Positions 11,801 through 26,800 of a stretch of DNA of 64,000 bases are shown here, piece after piece (the first letter of the stretch is position 1; every line of letters starts with the position of its first letter). Both the position numbers and the translations under genes were made by a program. The notes below the pieces were generated by a model. It did no database searches. It worked only from the letters and a program-made list of their open reading frames with translations, and had not been told where the DNA came from. The stretch is from Aplysia californica. Taxonomy: Eukaryota > Mollusca > Gastropoda > Aplysiida > Aplysiidae. The DNA is taken from assembly GCF_000002075.1 (NCBI RefSeq), contig NW_004797325.1, positions 1,319,190 through 1,383,189 of the forward strand. The letters run 5' to 3'.

Positions 11801-14800
11801 TAAGTCGGGATTTGAGAGGGGAGGGGGAAGAAAGTGGAGATGAAAGCAGCTGACAGAACATTAACTCACTTCAGACGGTTCACACAACAGTTGCGTGACC
11901 CCCGCCGGGACGCTCGCTACGGTTCCCACAAGCCGTGCGTGACCAACTTTGGAATTTTTTTTTCGCTCTATAAATCACGCACGGATCGCGTGACCCACCT
12001 CGTATCCTTGTTTGGCCAAGCCTGAGCTACTTAGACTTCGTTTCGTATCTCTGGGGCCCGTAGTTTTTAAGTTATTGAAGGTGAAGGGGGTTGAACTGAC
12101 CGGAACTCGCGCTTTGTTTTTTCTATACGGCTGATAGTAATCCGACAGTCACGTCGTAGTAACGGTCGAAGAAGTCGCATGAACAAGAATCACATAATTT
12201 CGCCGTTTTCGATACTTCTGTACGTTTTACTAGTTCTAGTGTCTCAGAATATTATGTGTCTGATAGTTAGGACCCTGGAGATGTATCCGAACACGGCCCG
12301 AGTCGTAGTTTTAGGGCTAGATCTAGCACTCTAGTACTGGTGTTGTTCGCGCAACGAAATCACAACGTCGTGCCATACATCTGTCTCATGTAATTCAGTG
12401 TATGGGTCTGAATCAACGCACAGACCAGCTTTTATATTTTCACCAAACACTCATACATGCATACAAATCAAAACAGAACACTTTGAACTTTTATTTTTGT
12501 TGTTGTTGTGAATTTCATTCTACCTGTCACGTCTCTGAAAATTTTTCGGAAAATCAAATTCATGCTAATTTTTTAAAGATCATACAAATTAACGTATTAG
12601 ACTTAGACAACTTTAGTTTTTTGTATTAGATTAAGCTTGAATGTTACTTTACTGTGTCAAAAAGTAATTACAATAGGGTAATTTTGAGAGTTGTGGTGAT
12701 TTATTGAAATACTCCGAAAAACGCCAGTCTTCAACGCTTGTGACTGGTGAAAGGGCCCAGTAGTAAGTGAGTTGAATTAGACTACGTCAAATGAGGTTAA
12801 AGGAGAAAATTTTACAGAATTTTTTAGGGGGTCGCTGTCAAGTTTCAAATCCAAGACCTTTGAAGATAGCCGATCACTACCTCTCGACCATGAGAACCTC
12901 CAGTACCTTGTGGGAAAACCAATATATTTGTAATACCTTTGCAGGGCGATTCAGAGCAAGTAGAAGTGCTGGTCACTTATGGAGCTGATGTGAATCAGGC
13001 TGGGCACAGTGGAGTTGGCTCCCTACACATTGCTGCAATGTGCGGCCACCATGAGGTAAATTAAATGTACAGAATTGCTACAAAAATAAACGCAATAAAC
13101 ACAATACTTTAAAAAATCATTGTCTTTCATTCTTTCACTTGTAGAATTGGATTGATTCCCTATTAAACAGTAAAGATTTGTTCATTTCTTAATTTAGAAA
13201 GCATGCTTTTAAACAAATTCTTCTAAGTTTGACACGCAACAAAGGAAAAAGGTGTTATAGAACTTATCACCTTTTGAGAATGGCTCATGTAGCTCACACA
13301 GAAACTAAATTTTGTCATTAGTTACATCTTCTTGTGATGTAGATTTTTGAAGATTTTTTTTCATGCCTACTTGATTGAGAATGTAAAGTGTTATGTCTGT
13401 TAATCATTTTGTTGGTTTTCAGATTGCCAAGATTCTACTAGACAGTGGTGCTAAGATTGACATGGGGGATCTTGTCAAGTTTTCCTCTCTGCACATTGCC
13501 TGCCATTTTGGCCATGAAAAGGTATGTGTCCCAGAAGGAGATTTGTATTTTTGCTGACTGAAGAATTGGTCAGTATTCTGTAGTAGATCACTTAAAGTGT
13601 GGATCAAGGGTTTGAATTTTATGTATGTGGAAGAAATGTACTGTCCTGTGTATATGTGTGTGTGTGTGTGTGTGCAAGTTTAAGCTATGAATAGACGTAC
13701 AAATATTATGAGGGGGTTTGTCAGTTTGAACAAAATTGACTGACTGTTAAGCTGTACATCTCTTTTGCGGAACTTGTGTCTTTTGAAATGCAGATTTCAT
13801 GTTTGACGCAAATAGAGAAGTAAAGCAAAAAAAGGCTGTGACACTTGGACTATGCAGAACCTATCTTCATTCCCGTAAAGTTCGACTAGGTTACAAGTGA
13901 TGGATGCTCCTTTCGGTTTACTCTTCTTTTACTTTGTGGTTTTTTTTATGCCAGCCTGATGAAATTTTGTTGTGAAGCGAGTTGAAATGTCTCATCATCA
14001 TTTGCTAGAATAACAAAAAATAGAGAAAAAATGATGACAATGACAGCTTTTTTTCTGATTATGAATTAATTACAATTATCATCATTTTTAAGAGACAATA
14101 GTCGCTCTGTCTTTTGAATCCAAATTGTAAAATAGTTTTCAATTGCTACTAACAACATATTATATTGTGTAATTTTTTACATCTTTGCCTTACACTCAAA
14201 GGATTACAGTTCGATTTCTCAGATGTGTCCTATCTTTGTGCTTGGATGGAGAGGCCCACATAGCCTGGATTCATTTCTGACGTTCATCTCGCCTTCTGAA
14301 TGACCTAATTGTGTTGATGTTGACGTGAAACACCCTGGATTCATTTCCAACAGTCATCCCACCTCCTGAATGATCTAAATTGTTTTTCTGTGAACTTGAA
14401 ATTCTTACTTTCAGTGTGACTGATACAAGTACCGTGTAGTTGACTTCAGTCCTGGTTCTCTTCTTTCTACCTGTCCCAGGTTGTGGAGCTTCTCCTCAGC
14501 AATGGCTCCGACATCAACATCAGTGGCAGCGTCGGTGACAGACCCATCCATCTCGCCAGCTCGAAAGCAAACCTGAGAATCATGCAGCTTTTGGTGGAAG
14601 GAACTTCGCAACAAAAGGCTGATGGTAATGGGCCTAAAATAGTGGGGGATGACACCTTCGTCCCAAAATTTCAAGAGTACCAGAATATATAAAATGTTCC
14701 AGACCCACTCTTCATTCTCATTATTGTTGTTGCTGAAGTTGTAAATCTAGTAGCCACTGAGCATTACTTTTTTCCTCAGCTGCTCTTGGACATATTTTAG

Positions 14801-17800
14801 TAATTGTCTTCATGCTTATTCATCATAAGTCTCCCGTCAAGTAGTTTTGCTTTGTTGGCAACCTTGCCACTCCACAACCTGTTCTCATGGTCAGTAGGTC
14901 TATTCCTTTCTCTTCATTTTGCATCATGTTCATGTTGGGCTCATTCATTGCTGACAATGGGTGATTTCTATTGTCATGCTGACCTGTAGCAAACTGTAAC
15001 TCACTCAACCCACAGTAGGTGGTTGGTGGGTGCTCTGGTGTGGTTTGCTCTATCTTTTCTATCAAACGTCTGTCCTTTTCTCTCCTCCATTTTCTGTGTT
15101 TGCTACTCCCATGTATCACATTTAATCCTCCGCACTTATATGACCCAATTGTATTACAAGTGCTGTAAAACTCTTACTAAATCATTTAATAAACACAAAC
15201 AGCTTTTGTGAGATGCTTTGTTGTATGACTTGAGTTGACAGTGAATGTAATTGTTATGAGGCCGTTTTTGACAGCTGTCTGTGGTTGGAGGGTGCCACTA
15301 ATGTAACCTGTTTCTGTCTGTCTTATTTTATTTCTCTGCACAAAGTGACTGTTATTGTGTCGATGTGCTTCTCAGTACACAGATAAGCTAACAAATGATT
15401 GACATGGGTGGTTGACTGGTGCTCTGATGTGGTTGGCTCTTTCTTTCCTATCAAACATCCATCACTGTATCCCTCCTCCTGTTGTAAATATGTTACGCTA
15501 CAGTGACACCTTTAATCTTCAACCATTAAACTCTTACTAAAACGAAATCTAACATTTTTGACAGCAAATATTATATATAATTGTGATGTGGCTTTTGTTG
15601 ACAGTGAATGTGAAAGATAATGAAGGACACACCCCTCTCCACTTCTGCTGCAAGTCTGGTCACCTGGTCACCCTGCACTACCTCCTGGACCACCAGGCTG
15701 TGCCCCACGAGGCCAACATCTACGGAGACACGCCCCTCCACCTGTGAGTTCCTGGTTTAGAGACAGTTTGGTGTAACTCTTCCCAGCCTGGAGAAAAATT
15801 CCTTATTTGCACATACTGTTGTTTCTGTTTATCTATTTTACTTTTTCTCTGCCCAACATGACATTACTGGGTGGTTGGCCGACACTCTTGTGTGGTTTGC
15901 GTCTTCTTTCCTTCGAAACATTCTTCGTCATTTTCTCTCCTCATTCTTTTCCTACCTTTAATCTTGGACACTCATTTGACCTTATTGTGTTTTTAAAGCT
16001 TACAAAACTTTTCTTCTTCTTCTTCTTCTATCCCGTGGTTGGGGCAACCGTTGGGGCACCACTGCATTGGAAAACCAGCTCTCGCCATCTATTTTTGTCC
16101 TCTGCTCTCCTCAGATTGTCACCCATCATCTTTCCTGTCCACTCTGTAATGTTGTCCTCCCATCTCCTTCTCTGCCTTCCTCTCTTTCTCTTTCCTTGTA
16201 TGGTTCCTTGCAGGATTGTTTTGGCATGTCCTGTGAAAACTTTTACTGACACTAAATTGAACCTAGATAACTCTGACCCTCTCACATTATTACCATAAAC
16301 AAGCCCTCTCGATACAATCTCCCAGCTCCCTTGTCTCTGAAATTCCCCTGACTCCCACATCAGACAAGACAGCCTATTAAAACTTGTGAGATTTTTGTTC
16401 TGCTTCACAAACAAGATATGAGACTAATATATACAAAAAATCATGACTCTAGTGTATGAGCTAGGTGTTTTAATTATCTCTCAGCCTCACAATATTGGGA
16501 TTAAAAAACTAACTTGATCGTCTTTTATGACTGAGTAACAAATAGTTTCCGTACTTTTTATCCCACATTGTTTCAAATCCGGGCCGGTCAGTAATTTGTT
16601 GCTGTATTTGTGGGTTGTTAGAGGGCACCACCTCATGTACATCTTGCTTCTTTACTTTCCTTTCTTTTGTCTACTATCCGTCTTTCTCTTTCCTGGGTCT
16701 AAACTACCATTTTTGCATGGATGTGTTTCTCTTTTCTCATTTAGGCAGAGCCATTTTGCAGAAAAGTTAACTTGGTTCTGTCAAAAATGATTATGATTAT
16801 AAACATAAACACAATATCAACAGCAGTTGGGTTTGAGGCAAAGCGACTGCTCAGTGTAAGTCTCCGTATTTTGTCTCTTTTCAAAACGATGCTTGTATGG
16901 GGGAATCTTACACTTAGCAGTCAAAATTATTATTGCCATTTTTGATGAATACAACTTGTGTTGATCCATCAGAGCTTGCTACAACGGCAAGCTGGAGATT
17001 GCCAAACAGCTGGTGGCTCAGACAGGACAAGAGAGTCTGATCATGGAGAACATTTTTAGTGAAACACCACTGCACAGGTGAGGCATGCACTCAGTACTGG
17101 TTTTCGTGTGTGGTGGTGGGGGGGTTCTTGTTTGTTTTTTTAGTTATTTTTTTACCGAAAGGATGTTGACTCATAAAGGGCTCAATAGAACAACTGCATA
17201 TATCACATTTTAAATTTTGAGAACTCGTAAATTTTAAAGTTTGTTGACTCGTAACCAAGTACTATTGTTAGCTGTATCTCTTCACCCTTTCCGGATGTGT
17301 CGCCGATATATCGGCTGTGATAGGGTGCCTCAGTATTTTTTCGTTTTAACACGGTCTGTCATTTATAATTACTTCTTATAGCTATTGAAAAACTTGGAAA
17401 GGATTTAGGAAACGAAAACATCTAATTTCACTTTGTCAAAGTGTGGGTTTGAGGAAAAACGAGTGAATTAGTTCTTGCGGTCTTGCATCAACAAAACGAT
17501 GTAACCGGACTCAGTGAAAATATCATAACTTAAACAAAAATTGGAATATTGTTTTCAAAGAAAAAGCTGCACTTTCAGAAATTTATGGATTATGCTCTTG
17601 GCCTTTATATGATAAGACAGCTATGCTGATTTGCTTTCATATGTTTGGTGAATGTAATTTTTTCCATCAAAATTCATTTTTCTCATCACCATTGCCATTT
17701 CTAACCCTTCTAATGCATACTTAAGCTCAAAATTAATCCTTGTTTCATGTTGGAATGTATTCCTCATTCAATTTCCTTCAATTTGATATATCATGTTACG

Positions 17801-20800
17801 TTTGGAGTCATAGTTATGCTTCTATGAAGTTATTTTGTACAAAACCTGCATAGTCAAATCGAGCCACAAGTTAATTATGTCTAGACCCCCAAAAAACTGT
17901 CCGGAAAGAGTTAAACCTATTGCTCATTATTTTGTGTCCTGTAACTCTGGTATATTGGTCTAAAGTTGGTTATTTCCTTGGAAATACATCTAAAAGCAGG
18001 GACACAACCCTTAAATCGACATCATTTTTACATGCAGTTAAGATATCACCACTTGGAGTTTTTGTACTGTTTTTTTCTTCATTTAGCAAAGGTTTAAAAC
18101 CACAGATTTGTTTTCGAACTGCGTGTAAATAATAAGAGTTAGTCATTCCCCATTTTCTACTCCTTTCCAATTTCCAGCGAGAACTGTCAGAGAACATTTG
18201 AGTTGGTCTGGATGACTGGTGTGTTTGTCAAGTGAATAATGAAGAAGCAGAAGTTACAGTTAAACCTGTTCTAACAACCTCTTGTCCAAGACAATCACCA
18301 GTACAAATGACCACTTTCCACTTCCTCCCGTACATTTTTTTTCTGTTTTGTAATGACACTGTTCAAATGAACCACTTGAACAAAAATGGACCCTCTTTTC
18401 TTCGACGATGGGTGATCATCAGTTCAGTTGTATTCAGTTTTCTTCCATGTTTTTTTTTTCCCCTAGTGCTTGCACGTACGGCAAAAGCCTGGAGCTGGTC
18501 AAATTCCTGCTGGAGCAGCAAAGCGTGGACATTAACTACCAGGGCAAGGACGGCCACACAGCCCTGCACAGTGCCTGCTACCACGGCCACCTGAGGTGTG
18601 TACAGTTCCTCCTGGAGAACCGCGGGGACATGAACCTCGTGGCGGCTGCCAGCGATCAGAGCGGGGACAGCGAGAAGAGAGAGGAGCAGACGGCGCTCAT
18701 GTGGGCCTTTGAGCGAGGTCAGTGCTTTCTACAGGCAACGCGCTAGTGTATTGAGTTCAATATATTTGTGAAAAATTGATGAACGCCTGATTCCACCACC
18801 TCGTACCATAATTTGGTTCTTGAAAGGCTCCTCGCGTTCGGGATACTTTAGTTCGTGAGCACACATGCCGTGAGGTCAGCGTGACCTGGGGTCAGAGTCC
18901 GGGCAACACGCTGCGAGTTGAGCGCTGCGTTGAGACTGAATTTTTTAGTTTTACACCATGCTCATATGTGACAAATACATTGTAACAGTAAAATCTAGGA
19001 ACTCCGTCCTCACTGTACGGAACGATTTAACTTTATATGTTTATGCCTCGAAGATTTGCAGTTGATAGCAGTAGTAGTTTTTTTACACAACTAAGCCTGG
19101 AAGACAGGAGAAATCCTGTGGCTGTGTATGACGTAATCGACATTTAAAATGTCATCTATTGTAAAATGTGAATTTCAGATGAGGCTGATTTTTTGCTCAG
19201 TGAAAGAGAACTCATGAAAAAATGTACTCACCAGATGGGGTCAACGGAGCAGGAAAAATAATCCGATAATGAATAAAAATGTCACACTATCTCTTTCATC
19301 TGCTTCCAATCCAGCTCGCACATTACACAGACAATTGAAATATATTATCTTCAACAATGAGGTGATACCTGAACTATTGTGCGGGATTTTTACCACTTGA
19401 TTTAAGAGAGACTGTGGTCTCTCCATGTGGCTTTAGTGGATATGTATTGATTGGATCAAGAGTGGCTTTGGCAGAGGTAGTAGCGGAGTCTTCAGTGATA
19501 GTTGTCGGGCTGTGTGAAGGAAAAAACATGGCGGTTTACACAGCCTCTTGACGAAACAACCCTGTGTTGGCACAACTTGCTCTGATCAGCTCCAACACTT
19601 GAGGCAAAAGAGCGCCGTATGTGCTGACTCTCGCAGAGCTTTTTTCATGCAGCTTTCATAGCGTTTAAGCTATGCCTCTTTTTTACCATTTCGATAGCAA
19701 CCAACACTTGTGACAAATGTATTTTGAATGAGTATCATTGATATCTTGACAAATGTCAATTCCATACACAAAGAAAATATCACCCTCAAACAAAGCCATG
19801 CCGAGCTCGTAACTAAGATAGCTGATATTGGGCAAAATGTGACGCTGTGTCCTACTTTGGTCTTTTTTTGTAGTTTCTGTTTTTCAATCTTGTTTTCTTT
19901 TAACTCTTAGTGAACATGTGTAAGTATGTGTGCTTGTATTTGCTCAGACAAATCAGGATCTGGAAAATCTAGCAACTTCTTTTTTTTTTATTCGTCCCTT
20001 TACTGTACTGTAGATCTATTTCATACATCTCAATAATTCGTCACCAAGTGCACTGTAAATATATCTCATATGATGTGAAAGACAAGTGTTTTGTTTCATT
20101 GATATCTCAACTTTTACCAGGTTTTGAGTAAAGAGATTGGCATCCCTTAAGAGCTTGCTGTTTTAGCTATGACATTCCTTAAAAACTTAACATTCTATCT
20201 CTGTGAGACCTTATATATATATTTGATGGGAAGCATTGGCTATTTAACTGATAAAAACAAAGCAAAGTGTGTTGTCTTTCATAGTGTGAGACAGAACCAA
20301 CGCATTGAATCAGAGTGCCCATTCATCCTCAGTTCTTTTAAGTTGTTTACATCTTTATGGCTTTTTCCACGCAGGTCTTGTCAAAAGATGAAGTTATCTC
20401 TCTTTTTATTGATACATAATTTTACCTGTCTCTTATAATATGCAAACAAATGTTGATTTACTCACCGAGCACCCCTCCCGCACAATATGCGGTTCGGTAA
20501 AAGTCACGGACCGCGACCGCAGCATACGCAGGTTCAACTGTAATCTATAATTGCGTACACGTGGATGGTTGTTTTCTGTAGCTGAAAAAACTGCGCAACG
20601 TAGAAACATAAAAATATTACTGAAGGTAGATCTAATTCAAAGACCAAGCTAAGTTTCTATCAATTCAGTAAGTGCTTGCATTTGCCTAAAAAATTTAGAA
20701 AAATAGAAAACGCTATCGGCCGTTTACGATTTTCCCGTTCATCATTTCTATGCCGTGTTCAAGACATATTTTGTTTTTCATGATATTATAAAATTAAGAC

Positions 20801-23800
20801 TTCCGTTCACATGCAGTGTGCACTGAACCCACAATGACCTGACGATTGATTCCATTCATCGAACGGGGTGCCCAGCTAGTTGGCTGTAATGTAAACCCAG
20901 CAGTTTTAAAATGCTTGCAAATAGCCCCAGTTGTTTAAACAGGATATGGACAAGCTAGCTCTTTGTGGTTTGTGTATATTCACCACTTTTAGTGCGAATA
21001 AAGGAGTTATTTGTCCAACGGACTGAACAACTAAGAGTAAGAGTAAGGAACTTTCGCGCAGTTTCTCGTAAGCGAAGCATGGCATTGCGAGGTGTCTCGA
21101 AGTTTGTTGAAACTCTTGATAATTTTGGTGAAGTTTTAAGTGACAGCGAAGTATCAGATAGATAACTTCATAAATCAAAATACAAATTCACCTCGCAGTG
21201 ATGAAGATGACTGAGAAAATGACATTAGACCTAGATCTAAGTGTAGACCAACATCGTCTCTCGATCGTGAATCTGACTCGTCAGCGAGTACGCAGCCTGG
21301 TCCGGCTGGGGATGATAATAGATCTAGCCCCAGTACTAGTACAAATCAGCCCTCAAAGTGGAGAAGATATAAATGTACCAGACCTGGAACATCTAAAGAC
21401 AGATCTAGTCCTAGCACTAGCAGCACTGACAATGAAAATGCTTCTCAGTCTGTCACCGACGATTTTTTTAGATCTAGATCTATATTTTTTTTATTTTTCA
21501 AAATTAATTATCACTTACATTTTTATGCTACTTCACTTTACACGCTCTTACTTCATTCTCCTACGCACAAAAACACACTGCCACAACCATTTTGTGTAAG
21601 TTTATAAGATTTCTGCTTTGTCACATCATTTCCTTTTTTTCCCCAATTTTTTTTTCCTTTGACAAATTTGTCCCAACTTTCTGTCCCATACCTTTTTTTG
21701 TTATTCATTCTTCACAGAATGTGTTTATTGTGTCTGTTTTACCCATATCTTATTAATTAGCACAGAAAGTTTCAAAGAAATAGCATTTCATTTCAATTTT
21801 TTATGAATTGTCAAAAATTCTGCTCTTATATGACCTTAATGTGTTGCAAGTGCCGGAAAACACATACTAAAACAAACATTGTGACCATGGACATCTTGGG
21901 CACAGTGGAATTTCTCTTTAGCACATATGGGGTAAATATATGGTGCGCTGTCAAGGGGTTAAGATATTGAATTTGAATTTGTTTTTTTCCTTATTAATGC
22001 GAGCTGGTGGTTGTAGACCAGGTTCCTTTTCTTCCACTCTGGTTGTTTCTATCAGTCTATCTTTACTTTTTCCCTGCATTAAATGACAGTTATTGTGCCA
22101 ATGTGCTTCTCTTTTCTTCAACAGACAGACAAACAAACTTTCTTTTGGGTAGAGTACTTAAAGAAATATATGCATCTGTCAACTCACTGGAACTGAATGT
22201 TTTACATCTATTTGACATGTTTGGGTTGAAGAATCGTGTTTTTAAAAGTAGCTCAATTTTTGTTTCTTGTGATCACTGTTTGTTTCTTTTTCACAGCTCT
22301 TATCAGCTGTTGTCTTCCTATTTTACCAATGCAGTTGGAAGATGAATGTGTGGATAAGTCCATAAAACGTTATCAATAAATCTGTAAGCAATAAATCAGT
22401 CTTCCAAAATTTCTCCTCTTCTCCAGGCCACGACTCCATCGTGACGTTGCTCAAACACTACAAGCGACCCAGTGAGGAAGGCTGTGGGGACTACTCCCAG
22501 CCTGGCAGTCTCGATGGTTCCTACGTGGCGGTGCCCTCCCCTCTCGGCAAACTGCGCAGCATGACAAAAGGTTGGGTGTGAAGGATTGTTGTTTTGCAAA
22601 AGCATTTTTATGGTCATTCCTACCCATTTGAGGTGATGATTTTCCTTTTGTTTCAGCCATGTAGAATTTCACGCTGCATGCTGAACATGTTGTCATCATA
22701 TCAGAAGCTTTGTCTTTCTGCTGTGGAGGTTACCACTCTGTTCTACAACTAACGCTATAAAATGTACCCCATTACGTACTTGGATACCAAGATATCTACA
22801 AAATGTGCATGATCTCCAAACAGATCAGTTTCAAAACCTACAGAACTAATGGCAAAAGATATTGTGTGTGTGTACGTGGGGGAGAGAGAGAGGGAGAGAC
22901 AAACAGCGAGCCAATGTTCCAGGATTTTGACAATAAAGGTTTATCTTATAGCACAAACGCTACTATTGTTTGTAACGATGAATTAATTCTTCTTGACAGG
23001 CATAATATTGAGAAGTTTTATCCGCTTTGAGACCATGTTCATTTTGCAGATATCTGTTATCTGAGTAAAAGCCATCAAGGGGGGCTTCAGTGGATGGGCC
23101 TATTTCTTGACTCTTTCTTTGTCATTTCTGTGATAAAGTCTTTCTTTTTTCATACACTGCATGGCTGCTTTTCTGTCAATGTGCTTCTTTTTACTTAAAC
23201 TTTTGTAGAGCCATCTTTTGTCCTCTTTCCATTCTCTATTTCATATGTAAAGGAGATTTTTTTTTTGCGTTTTTTTATTGGCCATGCCGGTATTCCACTC
23301 GATACCAATCCTCTTTTTGAAAGGTGTATTCAGATAAAAAATAGTCTGTCATATGGACTCTGTGTTGGATATCGGGATAATTGTATTTGCGTGTACACAA
23401 GCCATTATTGCAAACTAAGTTTAACAAGTAAAACTCCATTGACCAAGCCATAGTATACTGACGAGCAAAAGAAAGTGGGCACCCTCCGTTCTGTGCATTA
23501 TTTCCCTTCTTTGCCGTTGTAATGCCGTATTGCCAATGGATTTTGAAAGGCTTGCCATTTTCTCAATAAGTGCAGACAAAAAGACTAAGAAAAACGATCA
23601 AAAGCACACCTTTTATTAGAAATTAATAATACCTATTCGAATGTTCAAAATCCCAGAATTAGTAACAGGTGTATCTCCCACCAGCATTGATGACAACAGT
23701 GCATCTCTGCTTCACGGATTGCATACATCGTTGGATAAATTGCTGGGGAATATTATTCCAAGCATCAATTAGTGATTGCTGCAGTTGTGGGATTGTCATT

Positions 23801-26800
23801 GGGGGTGGCCAAAGTGTGCGAATTTTCTTTTCCATCTTGTTCCAGAGGTGCTTTATGGATTCCCATACCATGATGCTACGTTTGTCAGCAACAGCACTGA
23901 CACACTGAGGTAAATAACGTTCATGACGTCTCCGGCAGACTTTCTGCCTTCCATCGTGGTGATCCAAAAGAAATCTGGACTCGTCAGAAAACATCACTCT
24001 GTTCCACTGGCGGTTTAGCCATCGCCGATGCAGACGTGTCAAGTTGAGTCTGGCATGACGGTGTCTTTGGAGGAGACGAGTGCGTCGAGCTGGGTGTCGG
24101 GCAATGATTCAGTGGGCTTTCAAACGTCGACAAACGGTGAAGCGGCTGATTGGTTTATGCCCAGCCCAATCTCTGACAATTTTAGAAGCTGTTTGAAACC
24201 AATCCTGCAAGTCTGGAACTCTGATCCGATTGTCTTCTACCACAGTAGAGACACGAGGACGACCAGACTTTGGAATGTCACTAACCGAACCACTTGCTTG
24301 GAAGTGTATCCTTAGCTTCTGGATAGTATCTCTCTTCACATTGAAAGCTCTAGCTACAGCAGAAACCGCCGCATGAGCTCTCAGCGTGCCAAGAGCTTCA
24401 TGACGTTGCGCTTCACAAAGACGAGGCATCGTATAAAACAAAATTGAAAAGAACAAACCCAAAAGTTTTGACGGCCTTTTCGCCGACACACGTTGAAGTG
24501 TGAAACGAAAAAAGAATAAAAGTAAAGGCATTGTAAACTTTCAAGAAAAAACGAGAAAACAAGTTTTTAGCCAGACGTGTAGTAAACACTATTTATTACA
24601 ACAAAATAAACAAATGTTGTTCTGACCGACTTTCTAAAGTGACACAAGCTCAGCATGTCAATCGCCAAGTCAAAATTCGCGAGACTACTCATATAGCACC
24701 AATTTGAAAACTGCCCACTTTCTTTTGCTCGCCAGTATATATATAGTCTGTATGATTAAATTTCAAGCTCTCAATATGTTGATAGCTACCAAGTAGTGAA
24801 AAATATAAGGTTATGGGATTTAGATATTTGACCACCGTGTACCTGTTATGCCCCCACAGAAAAGATTGATGTCCTTCAGTTGCGGGCCACTCTGTCCCAC
24901 CAGTTCCACCTGCAGATCACAGACTTGGAGTTCCAGGAAACCATCGGTTCTGGCTCCTTCGGCAAAGTCTACAAGGGCAAGGTCAAAGGTCGGACTGTGG
25001 CCATCAAAAGGTGAAGTGGGGTAGGGAAATATTAGAGGTTGGGTACAAGATTGAAGGGAATACTGGAAGGCAAGAGGTGGGGCTCAAGTGCTAAGGGTGG
25101 TCAATGTATGGATTGACAATATCAAGGTATGAACTGAGCAAAATATGACAAAATGCTCGAGAGCAGTTAGTGACTGTAAACAGTTGTGGGTCATTACACG
25201 TCAACCTCTTAGCCTGAGATGATACCTCCGCATATTCATGGTAAAGGATAGAAGTTTCCGATTTTTCAGAAAGGCACCAAATGAGGGGATAATAATAGCT
25301 TATAAAAAAACTGGCAGTGTACATAAGGCCGATTTCACGGTGAGGACCCACAGGTTTCTCACTTCCCCAGATTTTTTCAGGAATTTGAACTTTTTCAAAG
25401 GGTTATGTATTTTATATAATTGGAAAGGCCTTTTAAAGAGGAATTTTGAAATGTTAGAGGGACAGCAAAGGCTTGTGAAAAAAGTTATTTAATGAAGTAT
25501 AACCTTACCTTGGTGCAAACAACACAATAATTGAATATCACCAAATTTGGATTAATAATCCATTTTATCGAATTCACTGGCCGCAAAAATCAATATGCAC
25601 ACAATAAATGAAAATAATAAGAATAAAAATAAACAATAGAAAAGGAAATAACGAATTTTTAAAAAGGAAAAAAAAAGAAAAAGAGATCAATTGAAAAAAT
25701 GTTCCCAGTGTCAGAACAGCCTATAAGACCACGAAATCATCATCGGCACCGAAATCGTCATCGGCACCAATCTTGACGACTCAAAGCATTCATTGGCATC
25801 AAACAAGACATTCAGAAAAGAATTTGCTATTTTTTTCCCTAACGTCATTTGTTTACTTCCCACACGTGTTACATGTTGTGTTGCAGTCTTTCAATCAATG
25901 TAAACATAAAAGATATGACAAATAAACGTGTGTAATTGGGTTGAATTTGTAATAGATTGCGACATTGGTGTGCTTCGTACGTAAGAGACTTAGTATTGAA
26001 AAAACTTGGAAAATAAGACAAAACATCCACCTCATCGAAAAGGACGCTAAAGAATGAAAGAATAGTGCCAAACGGAAGTAGTTTTTAGCCTCGTTTTTTT
26101 GGGAAAGTCCTCGAGATTTTTCGTAAATCTCCAAAAAATGCCGAGTTGGACTGTAAGATGTCGGAGACTCAGCGGGAGGGGTGCATCACTAACAACTCTC
26201 AAATCTACTACTGATTTCTTCAATTTTTGCAAATTACGGGTAAGACTGATGTAGAAATGAGTATCTTAGTCTGAACTTAAAAACTTACTTTCATTTCGCT
26301 TTTGGAAGTAAATTTGGCTCTTGACGTCGGGTCAAAATGTCGGGCTTACTCGCGCGATTTTCTACCACCATTTCACTCTGTCCGTTACCATTTCAAACCA
26401 AGGCTAGATTTATTTTTTTTCTTATCACATTAGAAAAACATTTCTTGCCTTTTTTGGAGAAAGTCTAGCCATTTAAACCAAAAATTGTCAGACTCGCGAA
26501 CATCGGGAAATACATTAAGTCAAAATCCTTACGTCGGTGACACTGTTACGCAAAATATCAAACAAAATAAACCAAAGTCAACTCTTGTTTTTTAGTCTCG
26601 TGTTTATTGGGCTCGTAAACAAACAAAACAATACAAATTGAACTACAAACAGTACAACAAAAGAATTTTATTTAAAAAATAAACCCCATGCTGTCTCTCA
26701 CACCCTTTCCGTGAAATCCACCATAATCTTTATATAATGATACAAAGTCCAATAGAATACAGTTTGCGTTGTGTGGGCGAGGGAAGGAGTAGGTTGGGAA

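Noticed and set aside
12830-12897. Functional tRNA gene on the minus strand
   Set aside because: Box A is good, but box B is degraded and the outer stem does not pair.
15807-16298. 163-residue hydrophobic + strand frame
   Set aside because: It crosses a SINE-B piece, a SINE-A copy and an antisense LINE end; its hydrophobicity comes from T-rich sequence.
16028-16414. Host gene for a 128-residue minus-strand protein
   Set aside because: Its C-terminal half is the standard LINE block ([18 protein letters not shown]), so it is retrotransposon sequence.
19890-21960. A TTAA element bounded by TTAACTCTTAGTG (about 19896) or by GTCAAGGGGTTAA (about 21959)
   Set aside because: Each looks like a piggyBac-type end, but no matching inverted partner was found.
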